12,310 nucleotides of DNA from Arcanobacterium_A sp034173665 (GCA_034173665.1 JAXFDG010000128.1:1-12310); one strand, 5' to 3'; counted from the first letter of the stretch, positions 1-7,200 are shown. The notes: generated from the sequence alone by a model not told the origin. Program-made: numbers and translations.

Positions 1-132
1 GCGGTACTCGGCGTCATTTGGTTCCTGCTTTTGAAGCGCTACACAAAGGAAGGGATTAATCCTGCAAAGGAAATTAAGACCGACCTAATTGATCAAGATG
101 AGCCAGGCGCGAAGCTGAGCTTCGTCTACTAA
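1..132 (+). CDS. cydA: Cytochrome bd quinol oxidase subunit I, C-terminal end (partial)
   Basis: The first 43 codons and a TAA stop belong to a gene that begins before the window. The visible peptide is one hydrophobic segment (AVLGVIWFLLLKRY) followed by a polar, charged tail ending in KLSFVY. This fits the last transmembrane helix and cytoplasmic tail of CydA. The assignment rests mainly on position: cydB starts 21 bp downstream, and cydA normally comes directly before cydB. CydA carries the haem ligands and the quinol-binding Q-loop, but none of these lie in the visible part. All five lysines use AAG, as in cydB and unlike the genes further down. The family call is firm by context, but the fragment alone would not be diagnostic. 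Confidence 0.85.
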   Translation, partial: AVLGVIWFLLLKRYTKEGINPAKEIKTDLIDQDEPGAKLSFVY

Positions 133-153
133 GAAGAGAAAGGTAATAAAACA

Positions 154-1290
154 ATGGAACTTTCATTCTTACAAATAATCTGGTTCATTCTCATTGTTGT
201 TCTCTGGATTGGGTACGTAACCCTTGAAGGTTTCGGCTTCGGTACTGGAATGCTCCTAAAGATTCTTCCTCGGAATGCAAAGGAACGCCGTCTAGCTTTG
301 AACACAATCGGCCCACACTGGGATGGTAATGAAGTATTTTTGCTTACCGCTGGTGGTGCAACCTTTGCTGCGTTCCCAGAATGGTACGCAACTATGTTCT
401 CCGGAATGTACTTCGCACTCGTAGCGGTTCTCTTGATGCTCATCATCCGCATCATGGCCCTTGAATGGCGCGGCAAGATTAATTCCGACAAGTGGCGTAA
501 TACTTGGGACACTCTCCACACTTCAGTAGCTTGGATTGTTGCAATCCTCTGGGGCGTTGCTTTTGCAAGCCTTGTTCAAGGTAACAAGATTGAAGTTGGA
601 CAGTATGTTGATGGTCAGTTCGTAGCAGCTGATCCAGCGAATGTAGAAGTAGCTCTCCGCGAAGGGGCGAACCACTTCCTTACAGGTGGCTTCTTCTCCC
701 TCTTGACTCCATTCACAATTGTTGGTGGTCTTGTAATCGCTTCCCTCTTCTTGAATCACGGTGCACTTTGGCTTGCACTAAAGACTACCGGCGATTTCTC
801 AAAGCGAGCACTTGATTTCGCGAAGAAGTCCTCTCTTGTTTCAACTGCACTCACCGCAGCTTGGGCAATTTGGGGATGGCTCGCTTACTCGGTGAACCTT
901 TGGGTGGCAGCTATTCCATTAGCAATTACTGCAGTTCTCTTGATTGTGGCTGCACTGCTTACTCAAAAGGGCAACGAAAAGGCAGCATTCTTTGCACACT
1001 TCGGCGCTCTTGCTGGTGCAGTGGTCTTCATCTTCTCGACCTTCGGAGCTAATGCTTTGAAGTCTTCGATTAACGATGCATACCACCTCACCTTGGCTCA
1101 AGCTTCGGCTACAGCACCAACGCACACAATTATGCTCATCGCGGCTGTAATCTTTGTGCCAATCGTGCTTGGCTACACAGCTTGGTCTTACTGGGTATTC
1201 TCCAAGCGTATTTCGGTAGACAATATTCCTGATGAGAATGTTGGCCTGGAATACGGAAATATCCGCTCATTCGAGAAGGCTAACGCCTAA
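154..1290 (+). CDS. cydB: Cytochrome bd quinol oxidase subunit II
   Basis: CydB is the second membrane subunit of cytochrome bd, which oxidises quinol and reduces O2 to water with high affinity in the cytoplasmic membrane. The 378-residue product is close to the E. coli length and has about eight or nine hydrophobic segments. Family hallmarks are an N-terminal helix ending in EGFGFG (25-30), the block NTIGPHWDGNEV (50-61, with W56 and D57), TAGGATFAAFPEWY just after it, and a C-terminal YTAWSYWVF before a short polar tail. The ATG follows a purine-rich ribosome site (AGAAGAGAAAGG, 132-143). The usual family motif is E/D-G-F-D; here the second acidic residue is glycine (G28). All 14 lysines are AAG, which suggests strong translational selection. 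It is probably co-transcribed with cydA. Confidence 0.96.
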   Translation: MELSFLQIIWFILIVVLWIGYVTLEGFGFGTGMLLKILPRNAKERRLALNTIGPHWDGNEVFLLTAGGATFAAFPEWYATMFSGMYFALVAVLLMLIIRIMALEWRGKINSDKWRNTWDTLHTSVAWIVAILWGVAFASLVQGNKIEVGQYVDGQFVAADPANVEVALREGANHFLTGGFFSLLTPFTIVGGLVIASLFLNHGALWLALKTTGDFSKRALDFAKKSSLVSTALTAAWAIWGWLAYSVNLWVAAIPLAITAVLLIVAALLTQKGNEKAAFFAHFGALAGAVVFIFSTFGANALKSSINDAYHLTLAQASATAPTHTIMLIAAVIFVPIVLGYTAWSYWVFSKRISVDNIPDENVGLEYGNIRSFEKANA

Positions 1291-1305
1291 ATTTTGCGAA
1301 ATAAT

Positions 1306-1353
1306 TAGTTTCGGCCTAAGTCACTGTTTTGAGCAGGGCTTAGGCCGAAACTA
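1306..1353 (+). terminator. Perfect 15-bp inverted repeat between cydB and cydD
   Basis: The arms 1306-1320 (TAGTTTCGGCCTAAG) and 1339-1353 (CTTAGGCCGAAACTA) are exact reverse complements separated by an 18-nt loop. It starts 16 bp after the cydB stop, where an operon terminator would be expected. No run of T follows the right arm (TATCCTG), so it is not a classical intrinsic terminator. U-less hairpin terminators have been proposed in Actinobacteria, and the hairpin could also protect the cydAB mRNA 3' end. A partial terminator that lowers cydDC relative to cydAB would match the codon-use contrast between the two gene pairs. That role is inferred. Confidence 0.6.
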
Positions 1354-1407
1354 TATCCTGCCGTAAACTATGAATATCTATGAACCTAGCAAACCAAATT
1401 TATTTCA

Positions 1408-1440
1408 GATAATTACACAATGCCGAGAATCTAGGGAGAA
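1408..1440 (+). promoter_or_regulatory. Possible cydD promoter -10 and ribosome binding site
   Basis: The stretch from 1354 to 1443 leads into cydD. It holds a GATAAT hexamer at 1408-1413, which matches a -10 box in five of six positions, but no convincing -35 box lies 16-18 bp upstream. A clear Shine-Dalgarno sequence (AGGGAGAA, 1433-1440) precedes the GTG start by 3 bp, and this supports that start. A short direct repeat, CTATGAA, occurs twice just upstream (around 1368-1385). The ribosome site is solid; the promoter is weak. Confidence 0.3.
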
Positions 1441-1443
1441 TTT

Positions 1444-3231
1444 GTGCGACCATTTGATCCGCGCTTAATGAAATATGCAAAAGAAACTCGCGCCTATATT
1501 GCCCTATTGGTAATTATCGGGTTTGTGATGACCCTGCTTATTGCCTTGCAAGTAATTTTGTTAGCAAAAGCAGTTTCGATAATTTTTTATCGCCAGGGGC
1601 AACTCGAAGATATCCTCTGGCTTGTAGTTGCCGTTGGGGGAATTTTCTTAGGCCGAGCAGTAATTCACTTTGTACAAAATGCTGCCGGCCATCGTGCCGC
1701 CTTACGAGTAATTTCTGCCCTCCGCGCAAAAGTTTTAAAGCACTCCGGCAATCTTGGCCCACGCTGGCTTGCTGCTGGAAATTCGGCTAAGGTTGCCACT
1801 GTTACAACTCGTGGTTTAGATGCTTTAGAAGCATATTTCGTCTCTTTCTTGCCACAATTTTTCCTCTCATTTACCGCGATGCCAGCATTGATTTTTCTCA
1901 TCTGGTGGCTTGATTGGGTATCAGCAGCATTAATTATCTTCTGCATTCCGTTAATTCCAATTTTTATGATTTTGATTGGAAAAATGACTGCTAACTATTC
2001 CAATCAACGTTTGAAAGCAATGCAAGATCTTGGCAGCCAATTACTCGACTTAATTGCCGGTCTAACCACACTAAAATCACTTGGACGCGAACAAGGTCCT
2101 AAAGCTCGAGTCAAAGCACTAGGAGATTCATTCGCCGAAAAAACAATGCAGACTCTTTATGTGGCTTTTCTTTCTGGAGCGGCCCTAGAATTTTTAGCAA
2201 CCCTTTCCACCGCACTTGTTGCCGTGGAAGTAGGTTTTAGAATGGTGCACGGAAATCTCCTTCTTTTCGAAGGATTAGTAATTATTATGCTTACTCCTGA
2301 AGTCTTTAAACCGCTTAGAGAGGTTGGGACGCAATTCCATGCTTCTGCCGACGGCGTGGCAGCCGCAGCTGAAGTCTTTGAGATTCTCGAAACTCCCCTC
2401 CCTGAAACCCAAACTGCCCAAGCCGATATTCCAGAAAAACTTAATTTAAGAAATAGTGTTATCGAATTTCGAGATTTATCTGCATATGCTCCGGGACGTG
2501 CAACTGTCGCTCCGAATGAATTAAACGCAAAAATTAACCCCGGAGAAATAACTGTGCTTCGCGGGGTGAGCGGTTCAGGAAAATCAACCACTGTACAAAT
2601 CTTATTAAAATTATTGCAACCTGATTCTGGGGAAGTTTTAGTTAACGGCAAGAACCTTTCTGAAATTCCAGCAGAAGCTTGGTGGAATGAAATCACTTGG
2701 GTTCCACAACGTCCGGCGATTGTCCCGGGAACCATTGCCGAAAATCTCGGGCTTACAGAAGATGAGGAGCACTCCCCTGAGTTTATTCAAGCCTGCATCT
2801 ATACTGGTTTCGCGGAAGTTTTGAATTCGATTCCGAACGGAGTTAAAGCTCGAGTTGGTCATGGTGGAATTGGACTCTCAGTTGGACAACGTCAACGTCT
2901 AGCTCTTACGCGAGCATTATTACGGCCAACACAACTAATTATCTTGGATGAACCTTCAGCGCATTTAGACGCAAGTTCAGAAAGACACATATCAAACACG
3001 GTAAAAGCACTACGCGATAGTGGCCGAACAGTCATTGTGATTGCTCACCGCGCAGCTATCACGAAAATTGCTGATCAAGTTATTCATGTTGAAAGTGGAA
3101 CCCGAGATATTTCAAAGGAACTTGCAGAAAAAGAACGAGCTGCAGCTGAACTAAGTGCCACAACTCGACAATTTGCAAAAGACGAAGATTACGCACTCCC
3201 AGCAAGCTGGAAGAAAGGAGGAGAAAACTAA
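1444..3231 (+). CDS. cydD: Cytochrome bd assembly ABC exporter subunit CydD
   Basis: CydD is half of the CydDC heterodimeric ABC exporter in the cytoplasmic membrane. It is required to assemble cytochrome bd and is linked to thiol (glutathione/cysteine) export and haem handling. The 595-residue protein has an N-terminal membrane domain of about six helices (roughly 20-300) that opens with the CydD-like PFDPRLMKYA. The ATPase domain follows: Walker A GVSGSGKST (374-382, K380), signature LSVGQ (478-482), Walker B LIILDEP (D502, E503) and H-loop histidine H535. All catalytic motifs look intact. The GTG start has a good ribosome site (AGGGAGAA). The TAA stop overlaps the cydC ATG by one base (TAATG), implying translational coupling. 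Lysines are mostly AAA, in contrast to cydAB. Confidence 0.95.
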   Translation: MRPFDPRLMKYAKETRAYIALLVIIGFVMTLLIALQVILLAKAVSIIFYRQGQLEDILWLVVAVGGIFLGRAVIHFVQNAAGHRAALRVISALRAKVLKHSGNLGPRWLAAGNSAKVATVTTRGLDALEAYFVSFLPQFFLSFTAMPALIFLIWWLDWVSAALIIFCIPLIPIFMILIGKMTANYSNQRLKAMQDLGSQLLDLIAGLTTLKSLGREQGPKARVKALGDSFAEKTMQTLYVAFLSGAALEFLATLSTALVAVEVGFRMVHGNLLLFEGLVIIMLTPEVFKPLREVGTQFHASADGVAAAAEVFEILETPLPETQTAQADIPEKLNLRNSVIEFRDLSAYAPGRATVAPNELNAKINPGEITVLRGVSGSGKSTTVQILLKLLQPDSGEVLVNGKNLSEIPAEAWWNEITWVPQRPAIVPGTIAENLGLTEDEEHSPEFIQACIYTGFAEVLNSIPNGVKARVGHGGIGLSVGQRQRLALTRALLRPTQLIILDEPSAHLDASSERHISNTVKALRDSGRTVIVIAHRAAITKIADQVIHVESGTRDISKELAEKERAAAELSATTRQFAKDEDYALPASWKKGGEN

Positions 3232-5027
3232 TGAAAAAAGTTCTCCCCCCTGAAGAACGCAAAGCTCTCAAAGAGGCTTTAACTCTGCTTGAGATTGATC
3301 GAAAGCGTTTCGCTCTTTCAGTATTTTTTGGTTCTGGCGCAATCGGATCGGGTGTTGGTTTAGGTGCAGTTTCTGCCTGGTTGATTGCTCGCGCTGCACA
3401 ACTCCCCCCAGTTCTCGATTTATCAGTAGCTGCAACTTCTGTACGCGCCTTCGGTGTTGGGAAAGCAGTATTTCGCTATCTCGAACGAATTTCTTCACAC
3501 TGGGTTGCACTTAAAGGAATGTCGGCAATTCGCAGCCGACTCTACGAACGTCTTGCAAATGCCCCAATGAATATTGTTGCGCCAATTCGCCGCGGTGATC
3601 TTCTTGCGCGAACTGGATCCGACGTCGATGCCCTCGGAGATGTTGTTATCAAATCTTTGCTCCCCGCAGCAGTAGCCATCGTAACTTCAATTCTTTCTAT
3701 CGCTATCGTTGCTGGAATTTCCTTGCCAATTGGCATAATTCTTGGAATTTGCCTTTTCCTAAGTGGTCTACTTGGGCCGTACTTCGCAATGCGTGGAGCG
3801 CGAATTTCAGAAATCGAGCAAGTTGAGCAACGTGCTGAATTAAATGTACATGCATTAACAATTCTTGAACACGCAGATGAACTCCGAATCTCAAACCGTC
3901 TCGGAAAAGTGGAATCAGCTCTTGCAAATACTGAAAGAAATATTCAAAATTCACGTAATAAAGCCGCAATTCCAACAGCTTTAGCTACTGCAATTGATAT
4001 CCTTGCACTTGGAGTGGCTGTTGTTTCTGCACTAGTTATTGGAACTTTACAGGTTACGGCTGGTACTTTATCGGAAATCGGACTAGTAGTTTGCACCCTT
4101 ACTCCACTTGCTGCTTTTGAATCAACCCAAAGACTTCATGAAGCTGGCGTGCAGCTAATACGTTCTGCTCGAGCTGCAGTACGAATCATGAATCTAATTA
4201 ATGTAGAAGGCGCAAAAGATGCAGATGTAATAACTTCTGCAGTAAAGAATCCAACTTCCACTCGGGCTAGTCTGACTACTCAAAATCTGGCAATAGCATG
4301 GCCAGATGGACCACTGGTCGCAGAATCTATCGATTTAACGCTAACCCCTGGAAAATCACTAGCGATTGTTGGGCAGTCAGGAATCGGCAAGTCGACTTTG
4401 CTTTATACTCTTGCCGGGATGATTTCACCACATACTGGTCAGGTTCAACTCAATGAAATTAATCCAGGCAATCTTGAACGTGCAGAACTTGCCCAATATC
4501 TCAGTCTCACCTCAGAAGACGCACATATTTTTGAAACATCTGTGTTGGAAAATCTCCGGGTGGCTAATGGCGCCTTAACCCCAGAACAAGCCAGTTACGT
4601 ACTTAATAAAGCTGGTCTCACAGAATGGCTCTCACAACTACCCGAAGGACTCGATACGATAATCGGGACTGACGCAAACTCAGTATCGGGAGGTGAGCGA
4701 CGCCGTCTTCTCTTAGCACGAGCCCTTGCTTCCCCTGCGCAATTTCTCTTACTAGACGAACCTGCCGAGCACTTAGATACGGAAACAGCAGATCGTTTAA
4801 TCCATGATTTATTAACTATTCCGCAGCAAGATTTCCAACTTCCGGGAACTTCACATCCACAACGCCGCGGAGTAATCATTGTGACCCATCGTTTAGGAGC
4901 ACTAGCTACTGCTGATGAAGTACTCGTACTCAGTGGAAATCCAGCAACTATCACAGCACGCGGATCTCACCAAGAATTACTTGCAGAAAATGCTAACTAT
5001 CGTTGGTCTGTGGCCCAAGAGGATTAA
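3231..5027 (+). CDS. cydC: Cytochrome bd assembly ABC exporter subunit CydC
   Basis: CydC is the second half of the CydDC exporter that supports cytochrome bd maturation. The 598-residue protein has a membrane domain (about 25-320) containing the CydC-like GAVSAWLIARAAQLPPVLDL. It ends in an ATPase domain with Walker A GQSGIGKST (381-389, K387), signature VSGGE (485-489), Walker B LLLDEP (D509, E510) and H553. The stretch EDAHIFETSVLENLR ahead of the signature is typical of CydC and argues against a generic multidrug exporter. The ATG overlaps the cydD stop and is preceded by a near-perfect ribosome site (AAAGGAGGAG, around 3215-3224). Both ATPase sites of the heterodimer therefore look functional. 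Only 3 bp separate its stop from the sensor kinase, so cydD, cydC and the kinase form one transcription unit. Confidence 0.95.
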   Translation: MKKVLPPEERKALKEALTLLEIDRKRFALSVFFGSGAIGSGVGLGAVSAWLIARAAQLPPVLDLSVAATSVRAFGVGKAVFRYLERISSHWVALKGMSAIRSRLYERLANAPMNIVAPIRRGDLLARTGSDVDALGDVVIKSLLPAAVAIVTSILSIAIVAGISLPIGIILGICLFLSGLLGPYFAMRGARISEIEQVEQRAELNVHALTILEHADELRISNRLGKVESALANTERNIQNSRNKAAIPTALATAIDILALGVAVVSALVIGTLQVTAGTLSEIGLVVCTLTPLAAFESTQRLHEAGVQLIRSARAAVRIMNLINVEGAKDADVITSAVKNPTSTRASLTTQNLAIAWPDGPLVAESIDLTLTPGKSLAIVGQSGIGKSTLLYTLAGMISPHTGQVQLNEINPGNLERAELAQYLSLTSEDAHIFETSVLENLRVANGALTPEQASYVLNKAGLTEWLSQLPEGLDTIIGTDANSVSGGERRRLLLARALASPAQFLLLDEPAEHLDTETADRLIHDLLTIPQQDFQLPGTSHPQRRGVIIVTHRLGALATADEVLVLSGNPATITARGSHQELLAENANYRWSVAQED

Positions 5028-5030
5028 TTT

Positions 5031-6683
5031 ATGAATGACGAAATAGATGCAAATAAACTTCGCCTAGTGCTGAATAAAGCTCTCGAATTAACTTCCCAAC
5101 TTGAACGCAGTATTGCACTGCAATATTTCGTGGACGCTGCTCGTGAACTCACTTTTGCTCGGTATGCAGCTCTCGGAGTACTTTCTTTGCATGGAGAGAC
5201 AATTGAGTTCTACCATAGCGGGTTAACTCCGGAAAAGGCACAGGAAGTGGAAAAATCAATTGCGCAAAATAATATCTTTGGGCAAATTCCACTTGATGAT
5301 GTGCTGATTATTAATGACCTCGCAAACTATTCAGAAAAAACAGCGTCCCTCTCCGAGTTCCCGTTGTTACAAAATAATTTTCTCGGAGTGCACATTACGT
5401 TACAGCAGCAAATTTGGGGGCAGCTCTATCTTTCCAATAAACCTACTGATTTCACACAGAATGACGCAGAATGCATGGAGCTTCTCTCGAAAGCTGCAAC
5501 AATTGCCCTGCAAAATTCTCGTATCTACGCTAACTCAGAAAATCGTTCCCGCTGGCTTCGTGCTTCACAATCAATTGTTGCCTCCTTGCTTGAAGGTTCA
5601 GACGAAGAGGAGGCACTACAAGTTATCACTGATCAAATGCGTGAAGCTGCACGAGCCGATATCGCTTTAATGATTCTCCCTTCATTAAATAAATGGATTT
5701 GTGAAATCACTGCTGGAGAAGGATCCCAAAAGCTCATTGGCGTGGAGTTCCCGCGTGCAGGCCGTGCCCAAACAGTGATTCGTGAACAAGCAGGCGTGGT
5801 TATCGACTCAATGCAACGTATCTCTACAGTTCGTGTTCCTGAACTACGGGAATTTGGTCCGGCACTGTATGCACCTTTAGTTTCCCACGGAGTAGGGCGT
5901 GGAGTAATCGTGTTATTCCGCTATCCGGGAGACTCCGAATTCGATTTACATGATTTATCTATGGCCGAGAGCGTTGCAAAACAAGCCGCAATTGCCCTTG
6001 AGCTTGCAGAGGCTCGTCAAGCTCAAGAAATGGCAGCTGAATTAGATGAACGTTCACGAATTTCACGCGACCTACATGATTTAGCAATTCAACAATTATT
6101 TGCTTCCGGATTGCATATCACCGCTGTGAAAGAAGATTTAGCTAACGATATTCCCGAAGCCGTGAAGAAAGCGCTTGATAATGCAATCTGGGCAATCGAT
6201 GAATCAGTTGGGCAAATTCGAAAAATTGTGCAATCTCTTCGCGATAATTCTTCTCATACTGCTGTGGTTGAGCGTCTTCAGCATGAAAGTTCAGTGGCGT
6301 TACAGTCCCTTGGTTTCGCTCCGTCACTTTTAATCCGATGGAATGATTCACCAATTGACGACACTTTCGACTTCACAATTATTGATGATGCAATTGGCTC
6401 TGATATTTCTGACGACGTAGTAGCCGTAGTCCGTGAAGGTTTAAGCAATGCTTCTCGCCATGCGCACGCATCTTCAGTGGCAGTAGAAATTTCAGTCTCA
6501 TTAGAACAAATTGAAGTTTTTGTTACCGATGACGGCGCCGGAATCACCCCTTCACTTTCGCGCCGCTCAGGATTGTCGAATTTAGCCGCACGAGCACGCA
6601 GACATCATGGAATCTTCCATATGCGGCCACGAGAAGACGGACACTCTGGAACCGAGCTTTATTGGCAAGCTCCACTAAGATAA
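5031..6683 (+). CDS. Soluble double-GAF sensor histidine kinase, DosS/DevS-like
   Basis: This is a cytosolic sensor kinase of 550 residues with no membrane segment. Two GAF domains come first (about 25-157 and 180-325), followed by a HisKA_3 dimerisation helix with the phospho-acceptor block RISRDLHDLAIQQLFASG (H349). A HATPase_c domain follows, with N-box REGLSNASRHA (N473), G1 DDGAGI (500-505) and a GLSNLAARAR segment. The order and wording match mycobacterial DosS/DevS. In DosS a histidine just before the FLGV motif of GAF-A binds haem; the equivalent stretch here (FPLLQNN, 110-116) has none, so haem sensing by that route is doubtful. An acid-rich stretch (about 442-462) precedes the N-box. 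The ribosome site AAGAGGA (5017-5023) supports the ATG. Its likely partner is the regulator at 7332-7973, which matches DosR. Signal and targets are unknown. Confidence 0.88.
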   Translation: MNDEIDANKLRLVLNKALELTSQLERSIALQYFVDAARELTFARYAALGVLSLHGETIEFYHSGLTPEKAQEVEKSIAQNNIFGQIPLDDVLIINDLANYSEKTASLSEFPLLQNNFLGVHITLQQQIWGQLYLSNKPTDFTQNDAECMELLSKAATIALQNSRIYANSENRSRWLRASQSIVASLLEGSDEEEALQVITDQMREAARADIALMILPSLNKWICEITAGEGSQKLIGVEFPRAGRAQTVIREQAGVVIDSMQRISTVRVPELREFGPALYAPLVSHGVGRGVIVLFRYPGDSEFDLHDLSMAESVAKQAAIALELAEARQAQEMAAELDERSRISRDLHDLAIQQLFASGLHITAVKEDLANDIPEAVKKALDNAIWAIDESVGQIRKIVQSLRDNSSHTAVVERLQHESSVALQSLGFAPSLLIRWNDSPIDDTFDFTIIDDAIGSDISDDVVAVVREGLSNASRHAHASSVAVEISVSLEQIEVFVTDDGAGITPSLSRRSGLSNLAARARRHHGIFHMRPREDGHSGTELYWQAPLR

Positions 6684-6686
6684 AAC

Positions 6687-6722
6687 TCATCCCTTAGGAT
6701 AAAAAATCATACCTAGGTATGA
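6687..6722. promoter_or_regulatory. Tandem operator-like elements, one a perfect 16-bp palindrome
   Basis: Positions 6707-6722 read TCATACCTAGGTATGA, a perfect 16-bp palindrome. Exactly 20 bp upstream, 6687-6702 reads TCATCCCTTAGGATAA, which matches it at 11 of 16 positions and keeps the TCAT-CCT start. Spacing of 20 bp places both elements on the same face of the helix, as is common for tandem sites of dimeric regulators. They lie just after the kinase stop codon and upstream of a possible -10 box for the DUF2200 gene. The palindrome is centred about 42 bp before the inferred start of transcription, where a class II activator would bind. The regulator is unknown; the neighbouring NarL-type protein is one candidate. 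Confidence 0.5.
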
Positions 6723-6744
6723 CCTGAAGTGAAAAAGCTTTATT

Positions 6745-6750
6745 TAGAAT
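6745..6750 (+). promoter_or_regulatory. Possible -10 box for the DUF2200 gene
   Basis: The hexamer TAGAAT lies in an A+T-rich stretch between the palindrome and the hairpin. It matches the TATAAT consensus in five of six positions. No good -35 hexamer lies 16-18 bp upstream. This is what one would expect if the promoter depends on an activator bound at 6707-6722. A start near 6757 would place the hairpin at the very 5' end of the transcript. Confidence 0.3.
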
Positions 6751-6759
6751 GAATACATC

Positions 6760-6816
6760 GGGACAATCTTGAGGAGCTCAAACCTCGCAGTGGCTACATC
6801 AAGATTGTCCCCCTTT
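6760..6816 (+). terminator. Strong hairpin with T run at the end of the cydDC-kinase unit
   Basis: The arms 6760-6772 (GGGACAATCTTGA) and 6799-6811 (TCAAGATTGTCCC) pair perfectly over 13 bp around a 26-nt loop. A run of C and T (CCCCCTTTTTCT) follows. This is a good intrinsic terminator for transcription arriving from cydDC and the kinase gene. It ends only a few bases before the ribosome site of the DUF2200 gene (AGGAGAAG, 6821-6828), so it also lies in that gene's leader. The loop can form a small inner pairing (GAGG with CCTC). It could act as a leader attenuator; that is inference. Confidence 0.75.
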
Positions 6817-6832
6817 TTCTAGGAGAAGAAAA

Positions 6833-7198
6833 ATGGGATCTCCAAAAAATTATGACCGCGTCTTTCAAATGCCTTTTTCTGATATTTACCCGCATTACGT
6901 GAATAAAATTGAACGTAAAGGCCGTTCAATAGCAGAATTAGATGAAATCCTGATGTGGCTTACCGGATACGATATAGCGCAACTTGAAGCGCTAAAAACA
7001 GATTCCACTTCCCTCTCAGATTTCTTTGCCCAAGCACCACAAATACACCCGAATACGGCTCTTATTAAAGGCGTGATTTGTGGATATCGCGTCGAAGAAA
7101 TCGAACATCCATTAATGCAAAAAATTCGTTGGATGGACAAAATCGTTGACGAATTAGCAAAAGGAAAAGCTCTCCCGAAAATTTTCCGAGAGAGCTAA
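6833..7198 (+). CDS. DUF2200 family protein of unknown function
   Basis: The 121-residue soluble protein matches the DUF2200 pattern as I recall it: an N-terminal RVFQMPFSDIYPHYVNKIERKGR, a central EILMWLTGYD, FFAQAPQIHPNTALIKGVICGYRVEEIEHPLMQ, and an end in IRWMDKIVDELAKGK. The whole family length appears present, with no signal peptide or membrane segment. The function of the family is not established and I do not propose one. The ATG has a strong ribosome site (AGGAGAAG) placed directly after the upstream hairpin. The gene stands alone between the kinase and the convergent regulator, with its own candidate operator and promoter, so it may be a target of that two-component system. Its lysine codons are nearly all AAA. 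Confidence 0.85.
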   Translation: MGSPKNYDRVFQMPFSDIYPHYVNKIERKGRSIAELDEILMWLTGYDIAQLEALKTDSTSLSDFFAQAPQIHPNTALIKGVICGYRVEEIEHPLMQKIRWMDKIVDELAKGKALPKIFRES

Positions 7199-7200
7199 TT
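7168..7200. terminator. Bidirectional terminator hairpin overlapping the DUF2200 stop
   Basis: AGCTCTC (7168-7174) pairs with GAGAGCT (7190-7196), with two further inner C-G pairs (7176 with 7188, 7177 with 7187). On the plus strand AATTT follows. On the minus strand the hairpin is followed by TTTTCC. It lies between two convergent genes and could stop transcripts from both sides. The right arm touches the TAA stop of the DUF2200 gene. The stem is short, so confidence is moderate. Confidence 0.5.

Noticed and set aside
2157..2735. Long open frame on the minus strand inside cydD (192 codons)
   Set aside because: It lies fully antisense to a gene with intact ABC motifs, and its translation shows no recognisable domain. 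Other antisense frames in cydB, cydC, rnc and rsmD were dropped for the same reason.
1444..5027. Multidrug or peptide exporter pair instead of CydDC
   Set aside because: Position directly after cydB, the N-terminal PFDPRL of the first protein and the EDAHIFETSVLENLR of the second fit CydD and CydC specifically.
6760..6811. DosR-box-like reading of GGGAC and GTCCC in the hairpin arms
   Set aside because: The half-sites are about 40 bp apart and are explained by the terminator stem. The DosR consensus needs them within one 20-bp box. I found no such box upstream of cydD or the regulator.
6684..6832. Known riboswitch or T-box leader before DUF2200
   Set aside because: The leader is short and I see none of the conserved riboswitch or T-box core sequences; only the palindromes and a single terminator hairpin stand out.
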